Shown here: positions 1 to 11,983 of the stretch, piece after piece
Layout of the letters: every line of letters starts with the position of its first letter
Numbering within the stretch: the stretch's first letter is position 1
Assembly (NCBI GenBank): GCA_032622095.1
Contig: CP136068.1
Location: 127,851,989 to 127,915,988, forward strand
Direction of reading: 5' to 3'
Length of the DNA: 64,000 bases
From: Siphonodentalium dalli
Lineage: Eukaryota > Mollusca > Scaphopoda > Gadilida > Siphonodentaliidae
Translations under genes and position numbers: made by a program
The notes under the pieces: model-generated
Databases searched by the model: none
What the model was told of the DNA's origin: nothing
The model's input: the letters and a program-made list of their open reading frames with translations, nothing else

Positions 1-57
1 TCTCTTAGATATGCGAGGCGACCTATGTCGACTCGCATATATAAGAGAATGCATTGG
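1..57 (-). repeat. 67 bp hairpin cassette, copy 1 (truncated)
   Basis: The left 10 bases are missing at the window edge. One G is lost next to the loop and one stem base is changed (TTAGATATG for TTATATATG). Orientation is reversed (G-arm first), with CACAGGG following, as in copies 39796 and 56931. Confidence 0.9.
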
Positions 58-835
58 CACAGGGCATAACTGTAACCATCACAATGTGGTCAATGAACCG
101 GTTCCAATGATATCCATATTAGTGTGGTCGTCAGAGGGTTCGACCCGGAAGAAATTGGTATAGAAGCGGTTTTGGTGTCATTCGACGCGGGAGAATCTCG
201 TGTATAACATATCCAAAATCCGCTAAAATCCGCTTTGGGCAAAATTCAGGATCCAACATGGCGTCCAACATGGCTGCCGTTAGTCAAAAGATACTCTGAC
301 TGAGATTAATTCGATAACAGTGAGAACAAATGTTGTCATATGTATACAAATGTATACATTTTTGCAAAGGTAAAATGTTGTGCCACCTGTTTATGGCAAA
401 AATGGAACCCATCGTCCCAGATGGCCGCCAAAATGGCGGCCTAAACTAGAACATTTGAAGTTTTTGCCTAATATCTTAAAGATCAATTCCTGTTGTTTGA
501 TAATGGTTCAGACTGGCGACATTGATTAGTCATATTCATGTTAATTCATCATTGGAGCAATGAAAGATACCATAAATGGGGTCCCAGACTCATCTACACT
601 CTCAAAAATTCGATTTTACAGAACGCGGTATAAAATTCCACAAAACTCTCCATTGTGATTACAGTCATATATCAACAAGAAATGGACAGAACTGTACAAT
701 GTAAGTTGGGCATACCAATATCTATAAATACTCCAATTCAATGAAACCCAAATTGGCGCTTTGTCTCAAAATGGCTGCCAAAATGGCGGTCAAAATATGG
801 AAAATGGCGGATATTGATCACAGTGTCATTCAATC

Positions 836-3539
836 CATTATAAGTAGTGGTTGATGAATAAAATTGACTAAATAAATACGAATGGATACCTCTTTATGAT
901 GCCATTATGCTAGCTCTATGTAAAAACTTAAAAATCAGTACCAAAAATGGCTGCCAAAATGGCCACCCGATGTGAAAAATACTATTTTCTATCACTTCTG
1001 TTTATCACTTGTTGCTCTCTGAACTGGGAAACAATGGGTATATTCTTTCAATGATCGTGTCAACTGATCATTACAGCAATGACATTTCTAATAGATTATA
1101 TCATAGTTTACTCTGGTCCTTCACTAATAAGTTATAACGAATGTGGTATGAAATTTAACCAAAATCGACTTTGGAGTTCTGGTCACATTTGATTTTTAGG
1201 GATGAACAGATCTTGTCTACAAAATAATTGATAAAATAGACCAAATAGACAAAAAGAAACAATAAATTTTATCTAATATGGTTCCAAAACGAAAATGGTA
1301 GACTCTGCCCAGCTTATCACATAATGGAAGTTGTGAGTGGTGGATGCAGTTGATAGTTGGCTCATATACATGTATGTGGCTCATATACATCAAAACTATT
1401 TATTTTCAATCTTTTAGTGGCTTCCCGCGGGTTGACAAAATCTCGACTCATCAGTGCTATAATGTCGTATATCCATTTTGGCGGGAAATGAGTATTTGAT
1501 ACCATTCGAATCGTGAGAAAAAATCCAATCCGATGGGCCAAACTGTCCTTGCATTGGATGACAAATATTCGCACAAACCAGTGAAGTAAATGTCGTATCT
1601 CCAGCGATCTTTACAATTATTCGTGCTATGAGGTCGTATGTCCAACAGCAGCCAATCGGACGCTTCATGTTGTCCACGTGACTTCTGTTTTGTGTTTGTG
1701 AATTCTGAAATGTGTGCTATATGGCAGTATCTCCATGTTAGTCACGTGATCATTTGGTGATTTAAATTTTGTGATTGTTCCACACATTTCTGTATGATGA
1801 TGCACATGGGTGAATTTTCATAGTGTAGAATAGGCACTTTTTAGTTCATAGACACATGCGATTGCCACCATATTTAGCTTAATCTGCATTTATTAGCACA
1901 ACTTCATTATAGCACGGAAACGAATCGTCGCTGGCATGTCATATCTCCAAACAAGCTATTGCTTTTTAAAAGAAAACGAGGGAATACACAGAAAACAATA
2001 TGTGGTTCAATGAACAGCTAATGTCAGTTTTCATTGGGATAAATACAACAATACGTCATGCTTTGTCAACATTAGGAGAAATGTTGTCTAAAAACTTCAA
2101 CCTTCATTTTCTCGGAAAGTTGAAAATATGGGTTACATTATAGCACTGATGCGACGAAATGTTAACTATTCGGGCTCGGCCATCATTTTCAAGTTTCAAG
2201 CTGGAACTAAATGTAGCCCATGGATTCCCCATTCGACATGTAAGAAAAGTAGTTTTACTCTGATCTCTTCCCAGATATCAACTCTCCAGTAAATGGTGAT
2301 CTCGTGTGCCAAATACATATATGTATGAAGAAACTATCCCCATACATTGTTTACACATCGACTCCGTAAGTATGTGGAGGTTTTCTTGGACAAGCGGGAT
2401 TTTCAAACCTCGAAACCGTCCGTACAAACAATAAAATTTAATAGGAAATGACGTTGGATGTAGGTCTAGAGTACGTCGTCCGCATGAAATAGTTTTCGTG
2501 TCTTTAATTTACACATATTTCGTGCTCTGATGAGCATGGATGAACGCCTTATGTGGCAGTTTGATTGTCTAACATCCGGAAAATAACATGTTCATTGTTC
2601 ACATTTCTTAGACAAACATGTTGTTAATCACCATGTTCATGTGGCATTTCTATCCAATGACAACCTTGAAATGCCAGTTATTCAAGCTAAATGGTTGATA
2701 CCTTCAGATCCGGCCGTGATGCACATTGTGTCTACATATCATTGATGAAATTCACTACATGTGTAGAAGATATAGGTGCGTCTATATATGTACTAGAATG
2801 TTTCTATCCACATGTATATACCCACAATCGCATGACACGGAATTGTCACATAAAGTGTGAAGGGTATACAATGTACGTGCGAATTTTCATTTTTTCCTCT
2901 TGATATTGAAGAAAATAATTTTACTTTGAAACCCCCCGGCTCCGATAACCAACTTGCCCACCAATTAAATAAACCCCAGATTATTCGCTTTTCCCTCCTG
3001 TCCTTTTCACTTTCGCCAGCACTGGAACACCTATTATAGCCTGATGCTTCCGGACTACCACCGATGCCCATATATTTGATGTTCCGAATAGTCGTTATAA
3101 GTAGAAATGTTGACACTGTGTTTTCAAATAATCCAGATTCGTAGCAATTTAATTTCTTTTTAATTAATTTCCAGATAGTCCCTCGTAATAAGTGGACATC
3201 GTGTTGGATCCTGCAGTAGATACTGCTTAGTTGGAACATTTCGGGCTGAACTGATTGTGGAAGTAGATTATTGGCAACATGTTTAATAGGTCTCTCATCG
3301 TTATCTCACAACCGAAGTGTTGTTTCGGCTTTCCTCTGAGCAGAACTTAAATTTCGACAATTTTCGGTGGCCATTTTGGTAGCCATCTTAGCATTTTGAA
3401 TCGTGATTGGCTACTCATACCCACAAAAAACATTGATTTCAATCAATGATGTGTATTGGTGCCGAATTGGCGTTTTGTCGAATGGGTTTTCGTGAATAAC
3501 TACATATTTGCCATTTGCATTATTATTGGCGACCATGTT
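836..3539. other. Centre of the long-TIR element, no gene seen
   Basis: Non-coding as far as can be read. A loose phrase, GTGCTATAATGTCGTATCTCCA-like, recurs near 1456, 1590, 1623, 1712 and 1932. Another AAAATGGCNGCC/AAAATGGCCACC pair near 945-965 has an inverted match near 3366-3394. The open frames present are short and lack domain motifs. Confidence 0.6.
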
Positions 3540-3673
3540 GGACGTCATCTTGAATTCTGTATTTTCCCCAAAGCGGATTTTAGCGGATGTTATACACGAG
3601 ATTCTCCCGCGTCGAATGACAACAAAACCGTTTCTTTACCAATTTCTTCTGGGTCTAACCCTCTGACGACCAT
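3540..3673 (-). repeat. Extra internal copy of the long-TIR element tip
   Basis: The reverse complement of this segment begins GGTCGTCAGAGGGTT and follows the outer tip at 129-270 closely, including the CGCGGGAGAATCTCG and CGCTAAAATCCGCTTTG words. It sits directly inside the right arm in the same orientation as that arm's own tip, so the right side carries two tips in tandem and the left side one. Confidence 0.75.
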
Positions 3674-4594
3674 TCTAAATATCTGCCATTTTCCATATTT
3701 TGACCGCCATTTTGGCAGCCATTTTAAGACAAAGCGCCAATTTGGGTTTCATTGAATTGGAGTAATTATAGATAATGGTATGCCCAACTTACATTGTACA
3801 GATCTGTCCATTTCTTGTTGATATACGACTGGAATCCCAATGGCGATTTTTGTGGAATTTTATACCGCGTTCTGTAAAATCAAATTTTTGAGGGTGTATA
3901 TGAGACTGGGACCCCATTTATGGTATCTCTCATTGCTCCGATGAGGAATTAACATGAATATTACTAATCAATGTCGCCAGTCTGAACCATTATCAAACAA
4001 CAGGAATTGATCTTTAAGATATTAGGCAAAAATTTCAAATTTTCGAGTTTAGGCCACCATTTTGGCAGCCATCTGGGGCGAGGGGTTCCATTTTTTCTAT
4101 AGATATGTGGCATAATACTTTACCTTCGCAAAAATGTATACATTTGTATTAATATGGCAACATTTGTTCTCATTATGTCGAATTAATCTCAGTCAGAATC
4201 TCTTTTGACTAAAGGCGGCCATGTTAGACGCCATCTTGGATCCTGGATTTTGCCCAAAGCGGATTTTAGCGGATTTTGGATATGTTGTAGCAGAGATTCT
4301 CCCGCGTTGAATGACACCGAGATCGCTTGTATACCAATTTCTTCTGGGTTGACCCCTTTTTTTGCGTACCACGACCACACTATATTTGTATGGTGTTATT
4401 GAGACAGACCGAAGATATTTTAGGCTGTTGAAGCTTTATTTAGGCGTTTTTGGCCGTTTTGTTGGGTAAAGGGTTAAATATTTGCACACAGATGGGAAGC
4501 AGATACCTGTCGGAGCTGTTGTTATGAGTTTGCTTCTGATCATGCTGCTACCATTCCACTGTTTTTGGGTTGTATTATAATATGATGGAATATG

Positions 4595-4764
4595 TTAACC
4601 CTTTACCCAACAGAACGGCCCTGTGCCAATGCATTCTCTTATATATGCGAGTCGACCATAGGTCGCCCCGCATATATAAGAGAATGCATTGGATTAACAC
4701 ATTAAAAATTATAAAATTGTTAAAGAATGGCCAGTTTTGACCGGTTTGTTGGGTAAAGGGTTAA
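4595..4764. mobile_element. TTAA MITE family 1, copy B (170 bp)
   Basis: Bounded by TTAA at 4595-4598 and 4761-4764. The terminal inverted repeats read CCCTTTACCCAACA and TGTTGGGTAAAGGG. The interior is almost entirely the hairpin cassette plus an AT-rich tail. It is a short derivative of the 400 bp copy at 39617. Confidence 0.9.
4626..4692 (+). repeat. 67 bp hairpin cassette, copy 2
   Basis: Same 32-3-32 layout as the reference copy at 52204, with one extra substitution in the right arm (CCCCGC for CCTCGC). Preceded by CCTGTG and followed by an AT-rich tail. Confidence 0.95.
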
Positions 4765-5224
4765 ATAGTATAGAAAGAACCAGGCTGGTTATAATTGTGT
4801 TTCATATTATTCTGATTTGTTTACTAATTATTGGGGGGCGTTGGGTCCCAAGAAGTTGGCCTGGAAAAAATAAAAAATTAATGCACATAGGTTGGGAGTG
4901 GGTGGTCAGGTAGCGAAAATAATTATTTTTCAACCCTGTGTCTGCAAATTTTGTCACGATTTTTGTCTATATTATATGGGCGTAAAATGTGTCGTTCAAC
5001 ACAAATAAACTCATATATGCACTATTTAATCTACTTTTTTCGTCGATACGACTTACAAGATGAACGCTAGTTATAGTATAATGTGTGTCCACTGCGGCCC
5101 GCGCCATTCAACTGAATAACGGGTATAAGTTCTATATGAGATTATTTCCGAATCAAATAAGTCCAATATGACAATATGTAAATATTTAGGCCCTGTGTGC
5201 ACCTATTTGCAGGAAGATATGTGC
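4765..5224. other. No gene seen; fragment of a dispersed repeat
   Basis: Mostly unique AT-rich sequence. Around 5094-5135 it holds the CACTGCGGCCCGCGCCAT word that recurs at 9623, 10325 and, inverted, at 23808. Confidence 0.5.
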
Positions 5225-5490
5225 CAGCTTGCGGTTATTATGTCAACGCAGGTTTACTAGGTCAACGTAATATTAGTAGGTTAGTACTACTTTCATGACG
5301 TAATGATATCTGGAAATTGCGCAGGCAAATGGGGACACCGCTCTAAATAGTGTCATTATGATTCGGGACTTCATATTGTCCCTAATTCGAATTATTTACA
5401 TATTTTGAAACAAAATGTGTAAAACAGGAAATGGTTTTATTTTGAAACATTCAATCATAACTACTAGAACAAGGAAAGATTCAAGCAAAT
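5225..5490. repeat. Dispersed repeat F, copy 1
   Basis: Aligns loosely with 17935-18180, sharing TTATTATGTCAACG, an AATTNCNCAGG stretch and the ACTANNAGAACAAGG end. Diverged, with no coding capacity. Confidence 0.55.
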
Positions 5491-5935
5491 ATCAACGAAC
5501 CGTAGAACTATTTTCTTTCCCTTTGAACGCCGACTTGGCTGCGTCATGAATGCTATACTTCGTTGGACTCATACATGTATTGACATCATTGAATAAACAA
5601 ATGAAACACTTTGGAAAATGAAACTTATCTATACCAAATATTTTGAAACTTCCGTATATATATGTATATATATTTTTATCCTTTATAGACTCGAAAACTT
5701 CCTGTCTAAGGGTAAAAATCCACGGAAAGTGTCATCGCACCGCTTCCGAGAACGTCCGAGCACTCCGTCACCCTTCAAACTGCCACCGTAATGGGGATTG
5801 ATGGGTTAATCACGTGATAATTAATGAGCGTTTGTATATGAGGCGTCGCTATTAAAGAGCGTTTATCTACTTTAGTGAAAATACGGCATATAGTTTGACC
5901 GTCTCGGAAACTGGGGATATCAAGACGAAATTTCG

Positions 5936-6205
5936 TACTTAGGGATTCCAAGGGACGGGGGAGATTTTCTTCGGGTCAATTTGTCCGCCCAATGTGACAT
6001 TGACCTTGAAACGGGTACCCACAAATGACCTTGGGTGATATCTCTGTAGTCAGCGGTGACATCGATGTGAAATTTGTTATGTATGGTCAACTCGGGACGG
6101 GAAATATTTTTGTCGGGTTATTTTATCCACCCAACATGACCTTGACACGGGTACCCGCAAATGACATTGGGCGATATTTCGGGCCTCAGCGGTGGCAGCG
6201 ACGTA
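5936..6205. repeat. Short tandem repeat, about 137 bp unit, roughly two copies
   Basis: ACGGGTACCC(A/G)CAAATGAC followed by TTGGG(T/C)GATAT recurs at about 6011 and 6148, and CCCAA(T/C)(G/A)TGAC recurs ahead of each. The open frames across this stretch are by-products of the repeat. Confidence 0.65.
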
Positions 6206-7228
6206 CGGGGTTACCTTGAAAAACAAAAATTAATGGATCGACCAAAGCCATGGAACCAATCCCGCCAGTGTCGGGCTAATCTGCTAGTCCTATATAAAGG
6301 AGTGCGAATATTCATCCCCAACCAATATATAGCATTACATTTGAAGCTGCTTTATCAAATAGTCGTCCTTGTCAATATGAATATAGCAGATTACTGGTAT
6401 ACATGTACACGTGTACATATATAGGTTACAATACATCAAATGATTTGCATAGGGCTCAGTGTGAACAAATTCCACTGGCCTGTATTCTCAGGAAAGATTT
6501 GACCCTGCACGAGTATTAAAAATTAAAGAACGTTCTTTTAGACACACGAAAATGTGCCCAAAAGTACTTGTCAACGTATTGCGTCACACTGCAGTTTTGA
6601 CAAACGTCACACTACCCTTAAAATGGAGAAACAAATGACATCGAAAAAAAACACCAACCTCTCAAATAAATTGGACAGCCCTAACCATTCATCAAGTGGC
6701 TATATTTGATGTTTCTCGTCGGGAAACACGTTTGTGCATTTGTTCGTGCACATTTCATCCATGTAGTATTGACCATTCGGCTGCCAGGATGTTTGTTATG
6801 CTGATCCTACCTTGGGGGTCCCAGGGGAAATCACTCTACTGATTTGTATTTGGTGTATTATAACCCATATATGCATATAATGGCTGCACGCACGAGGCAT
6901 CCGATTCACAGATTTTCGTTAATTATCGTATAAAACGTGTGACGTTTGGGTGGTTACTGTCCGAGTGGAGATGGAGAAAAAAAAATCCACCATCTTAAAG
7001 TTGTGTCACTTACGCGACAATAAAGGTGTCGGTTGCCATACATCTATATACATGAATGCTTAGTAGTTCCCGCGAAGGGTCCAGCCCTAGTCATAAAGTG
7101 TATCGCTTCGCCAATATTGGTACACCTGAATGTAATCTTATACTACCTTGAGAATTGTTATGGTTTCTTATATACGTTTAGTGGGTCTCCGAAATTGTGT
7201 ACATGACTGTTCTGTTTTGTGCATATAG
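6206..7228. other. No gene or clear repeat seen
   Basis: AT-rich sequence without a long open frame, tandem repeat or inverted repeat that I can recognise. Confidence 0.4.
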
Positions 7229-7930
7229 TACAGTAGTTGGTCCTGTCAGTTTGGGATGGTAATTTCCGCTCGCGAGAAACAAAGATTGTCGGTTGGAATA
7301 GAAAATATAGTCTCGAAAAACAATGATACTTTCTGTTTATTGATCAACGTTCTCATTCACGAGGTTATTTCATCCGCACATTTTCAGACATTTCGCCCGT
7401 TAAATTCGGGGTATTCCAATTAACTAGCGTACAGTAAATAACTTCCTACTCGGCGCATCGGATTTAGTTTTTCTTCTATATATAAATGATTTCAATCGAC
7501 AGACCACAGGAAATAAATCAAATCGCGACTGACAATGCGCGAAAATAGAGAATATATACCACCGCGCAGAGTTTCTGTTAGGAAATTCCCCAAGGATATT
7601 CCTGTTCTAACAATCTATACGCACCATATATACGGGATTAAATTTGTAAACGACACTCGCTTGTGGTTCAAAATTCTCTGAAAACGTTAATATATGACCG
7701 TTTAGGCTACTATGATACATGTACCGTACGATATATCGTTGTTAATAAACTAACCTGGATAACTAAATCGACGTTTGGTGAGAAACATGTACCGCTGTTG
7801 TACTTGGAAGGCACATGGACCTTAGAATCGGATGGACACCTTTAACTGGACTATGACATTCTGCAGGTAGCCAATTATGTTGCGCATAGTATAGTATCTG
7901 GTCAAACATTAGTGTACATGCATGTACAAA
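7229..7930. repeat. Dispersed repeat E, copy 1
   Basis: The first 320 bp match 16806-17133 (shared TTCGCCCGTTAAATTCGGGG and TTTCAATCGACAG). The second part matches 8966-9330 and 16521-16760 (shared GGAAATTCCC and ATTCCTGTTCTAACAATCT). Confidence 0.75.
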
Positions 7931-8841
7931 CGCCATTTGTCAACTTTGTGGAGTCCTCGTTGCATTCAGATTGATGTTGGTATTACTCGTACGATTTCAG
8001 TGTGATTATTTTTTCCGATGAAAATCGAACATTTTGGCTGTCGTAGGTGCTGTGGTTGGAGGCAAGGCGGCGAAAACGTGGTGGAGGAGTCTTAGCTGCG
8101 GTTGTTTTGTTTATTTCTATTTCTCTGGAAGTCCAAAACCAACTGGTATCCGCCTTTGTGTGCATGGAGTCCAGCATTGTTGTGATAGCATTCGGGATTA
8201 TCGGTGGCGTAGTCATCCTGAGAGGTGGCGATCCTAACTCTCTGGTGGTCCGACCGATGGTGAATTGTGAATTGTCCCATTCAACACTGTCCACTGCAAT
8301 AACGTCCATGAAAAGTGAGAAGCTATTGAATTGAGCGTATATATGACTTCACGCTTTTGCAATCAGTTTATAACACCATAAAATAAAGCCCTTTTGTTGC
8401 ACAAGAAGCCATTTCATAAAAATCTATGTTTACTAATATGTGAGAGCATCTAAAGAATCCACCTCTAAACGATCATTAACTAATTGCCCAGGGCGTGAAA
8501 CCGACGCCCGATAATATAGCTAATCGAACATATCCGTAATCTCGTACTTCTCGTCAACTCTCGTGAATAACGTTAAGCCGTCTTCTGCTAGGAGGTTAAT
8601 TTCTTTTGTTTCCAATAAATTGTCGTCCAGTCCGCGGTCGACACGAAAAATGCCTGTAGCCATATTTTTTGCCACCAGAATATTTATGTTAGCCACTTTG
8701 TATTTTTTTTCGCAATTTGCTAAAATGGCTAACGGCAGGGCGAACACTGATTATGTGACACATCTAGTAAGAACACATGCACAAACACTAGATAGAAACA
8801 ATATACGAATCCTAGTATATATTAGGCTTATTAGTTAATTC
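7931..8841. other. Short open frames of uncertain meaning
   Basis: A GC-richer patch at 7983-8334 is open on both strands, and 8520-8747 is open on the minus strand. None has an ATG at its start, a domain motif or a convincing splice site. They are not called as genes. Confidence 0.35.
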
Positions 8842-9330
8842 ACTGCCAGTTTGGTATGGTAATTTCCCCTCGCGGGAATACAGAATGACGGTTGGAATAT
8901 AAAATATAGCCGCGAAGAGAAAGACAAATTACTGACTGCAGAACACACCAGCGCGCAGAATTGATGTTAGGAAATTCCCGACGGATATGCCTGTTATAAC
9001 AATCTACGCATCATATAGTACGGAATTAAATTTGTCAAGGACACTCGCTTGTAGTTAAAAATGCTCTGAACGTACGTAAATATATGACATTTTAGGCAAC
9101 TTTGATACTATACTTTGTATCGTTGTAAGTATTCGTTGCTAATAAACTAATTTGGATAACTAAATCGACTTTTTGTGAGATACTGCTCTTTTATTTGGAT
9201 GGTACATGGTCCCTAGAACCGGACGGACACCTTTAATTGGTCTATGAAATTTTGTGGGTAGTTTTTTTCGCGCATAGTACAATAGTAGTTGGTCAAACAT
9301 TCGTATACATGTACAAACGCCATTTGTCAT
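8842..9330. repeat. Dispersed repeat E, copy 2
   Basis: Matches 7229-7930 and 16390-16760 through CAGTTTGGTATGGTAATTTC, GACGGTTGGAATA and the GGAAATTCCC-to-TATGACAT stretch. It runs directly into the duplicated block at 9231. Confidence 0.75.
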
Positions 9331-9745
9331 CTTTGTTGTCCAGGCGATAGTGAGAGAGACAGATTAAAATCGAAATGGTCAGTTAACGTGTGTAGGATAA
9401 AACATGTTGCATATCAGCCTGTTCTCCCGAAAACCAACACATTAACTGCTTATACATGTAATAGAGCATGTTTTAGGTAGATAATCTGCTTAGAATCACC
9501 TAACATTTTAGTCACATTATCGACTCATAACGAGGGGTTCTAAGCAGATTATGTGCGGATACTGTCTGAAGAAGCCAACTCACGACTTTTCAGGTGTAGC
9601 CATTTAACAGGAATTTTGACTGTGGCCCGCGCCATAAAACGAAATAACGGGTAAAAGTCCATTATCAGATTATTTCATTATCAAATAATCACATGCACCG
9701 ATTTCACATCATATGTCGATTATGTGCGCATTTCCGCATTATAGC
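9231..9745. repeat. Tandem duplication, left copy
   Basis: Almost base-for-base the same as 9901-10442, from CTTTAATTGGTCTATGAAAT to TCGATTATGTGCGCATTTCC. The period is about 670 bp. It contains the TGCTTAGAATC/GGTTCTAAGCA inverted pair and the CCCGCGCCAT word. Confidence 0.9.
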
Positions 9746-9900
9746 GAACACGTGCACGCTCATGGGATTTATTCATTGAGAAACAAGTATCGCCCATGGA
9801 CCACTAATCGGATCTCATTCTGGGTTTAAATCAAGCTGACAAAGGGCCTGTATCTCAACACGAGTTCTGCAGGATGCTTTTCCCGAAAAGACAAAATTTC

Positions 9901-10442
9901 CTTTAATTGGTCTATGAAATTTTGCGGGTAGCTTTTTTTGCGCATAGTACAATAGTAGTTGGTCAAACATTAGTATACATGTACAAACGCCATTTGTCAT
10001 CTTTGTTGTCCAGGCGGTAGTGAGATAGACAGGTTAAAATCGAAATGTTCAGTTAACGTGTGTAGGATAAAACATGTTGCATATCAGCCTGTTCTCCCGA
10101 AAACCAGCACATTAACTGCTTATACATGTAATAGAACATGTTGTATGTATATAATCTGCTTAGAATCGCCTCATTTTGAGTTGATATAATGTGCTGAAAA
10201 TGAGAACATTTTAGTCACATTATCGACTCATAACGAGGGGTTCTAAGCAGATTATGTGCGGATACTGTCTAAAGAAGCCAACTCACGACTTTTCAGGTGT
10301 AGCCCCTTAACAGGAGTTTTGACTGTGGCCCGCGCCATAAAACGAAATAACGGGTAAAAGTCCATTATCAGATTATTTCATTATCAAATAATCACATGCA
10401 CCGATTTCACATTAAACATGTAGGTCGATTATGTGCGCATTT
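9901..10442. repeat. Tandem duplication, right copy
   Basis: Partner of 9231-9745. It differs mainly by an extra segment near 10168-10205 (TTTTGAGTTGATATAATGTG) and by a few substitutions, which indicates a fairly recent duplication. Confidence 0.9.
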
Positions 10443-10552
10443 CCGCGAGGATATGTGGTGCATATTATCTTCTCACTCTGTCGTGTGTCTCCGGAGTACA
10501 GCCATGAACTTGAACTAATCGTGACTCGCTCTTTGCGACCGTTTATTCCAGC

Positions 10553-10569
10553 GGGGGGGGGGGGGGGGG
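10553..10569 (+). repeat. G17 homopolymer
   Basis: An uninterrupted run of 17 G, the longest of nine G or C runs of at least ten bases seen in this window. Confidence 0.95.
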
Positions 10570-11983
10570 TCATCGACGGAAAAAGAGTGTTGATACACTT
10601 AAACTGTTATATGTATCTGTCGGATCCTCTGCGAGTGCCATCTGGCTCTTTTTTGTCTGGACTAATCGCGTGGATGCATTGGTTTTCTGTTTACGCACAA
10701 GCTTGTAGAACATAGTGTCCGGATTCGTCATTTCCGGTTCAAACCTCCGAGTTTAAACCTGATATAAACCTACATTGGCGGTCCAGCCAAACCGGGTCTA
10801 AGGGTGCACTTTTGTCGTTCAGTTGCCAGCTAATTGACAACTCTATTCGGCGATATGAACATGCTGTCAAACTACCCTGTTACCAATCGGACCAAAATGC
10901 AGGCCGATATAATGCTTGACACGCCACCAATGATAGCGAACGCGTGCCCGCTCATGAAATTTTTTCATTGAGAAACAAGTATCGCTTTGTTTGTGATAGA
11001 TTTTCTACAAGATGCTTTTCACGAAAAGAAAAATTTGGTGTATTTACATGTATATGTTTACATAAAAGAGTATAGGATCTAAAAAAAATTTATTAATTTG
11101 GCAGGATCCTATCACACAAAGGGGGCGCATGCCCCACTAACACTGAATAAATATCCCATAACCTAGTCAATCCTGGACCAAGAGGTCAGCAAGTAAAGAC
11201 AATTTGCTTATGAGTACATATCAGAAGCGGCATCTGAACTGTTGGAAGTGGGCAACCCGAGGGACAGGTTTGAATAAAGAAATATATTACATGAGTTGAT
11301 ATTTTCAATGTTATAAATTTCCCGTCATGCAGAAAATAAAAACACTTCCCCGGTTTTGAACTGGATGAATATTATGGGAATGTATGGGCGTAGTCAGAGT
11401 AGAGCTTTGTGGTATGATCTACACCAAAATAAGTTTTCAAATATGACCCATAAAGCAATATAATTGTAGGATTGCAAACTATGTGTATAGCATCGTTTGG
11501 TGTCAAAATTAAAAAGTTGAGCAGTTGCAAAAATCATATTGAAGGAACATGTCCATATCTGAGCTCGATTGCGAATGAATCAACTGTGGCATGATAACAT
11601 CAGTCGGCAGTCGCCACTTAGACACACCCTCACTAGAGATTATTTACAGCTCCACCCGTTGATCTGATTGTTTGACAATTCTAAACCGCGATCAAGAAAA
11701 GACGGATTCGTCATCTCAGGTTTAGCCTCAATAAAGCTGGTTTAGCTGGACCGTCGAATTATATGGTTTTGTTGCCGGTTTAAGCTTATAAAACGCGACA
11801 AAAAAAAATTCGAAATTGACAAAAACTTATCCCCACACCCTTTATAGGGTGAGTGCTTCTCGATTATAAATTTACAATCAAAATATGCTAGCTGTCGTAA
11901 TTATTGATTTTCGCAATCAATAAAACTCAGCGGTCCGAATTAAGAAAGAACGAATAATTATCTCGACGATACAAAGACACTGA

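Larger units (their letters stand above)
122..4380. mobile_element. 4.26 kb non-autonomous element with about 700 bp terminal inverted repeats
   Basis: Sequence from 122 to about 835 returns as its reverse complement from 4380 to about 3674. The ends read GTGTGGTCGT on the left and ACGACCACAC on the right. The insertion interrupts a family 1 TTAA MITE, and flanking ATATT (about 116-120 and 4382-4386) may be a target duplication. The arms carry repeated AAAATGGCNGCC-type motifs in both orientations. The 2.7 kb centre has no credible transposase; the longest open frame (2793-3239, minus) has no recognisable motif. The superfamily cannot be assigned. Confidence 0.8.
1..4477. mobile_element. TTAA MITE family 1, copy A (cut by window edge, split by insertion)
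   Basis: Positions 1-121 and 4381-4477 together match the right-hand part of the intact 400 bp element at 39617-40016, including the hairpin, the GGTTCCAATGATATCC stretch and the closing TGTTGGGTAAAGGG followed by TTAA at 4474-4477. The left end lies before the window. The match is interrupted by a 4.26 kb insertion (122-4380). TTAA target plus a CCC-starting terminal repeat is the hallmark of the piggyBac superfamily. No transposase is encoded, so this is a non-autonomous copy. Confidence 0.8.

Noticed and set aside
2793-3239. 148-codon minus-strand open frame inside the long-TIR element
   Set aside because: No transposase signature, signal or domain, and low-complexity composition. It is probably chance within a non-autonomous element.
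7983-8334. Overlapping frames open on both strands with a hydrophobic plus-strand product
   Set aside because: The upstream parts lack an ATG, both strands are equally open, and no splice signal or domain supports either. Described only as a GC-richer patch.
8520-8747. 75-codon minus-strand frame with protein-like composition
   Set aside because: Begins with GTG, has no in-frame ATG near the start and no recognisable family.
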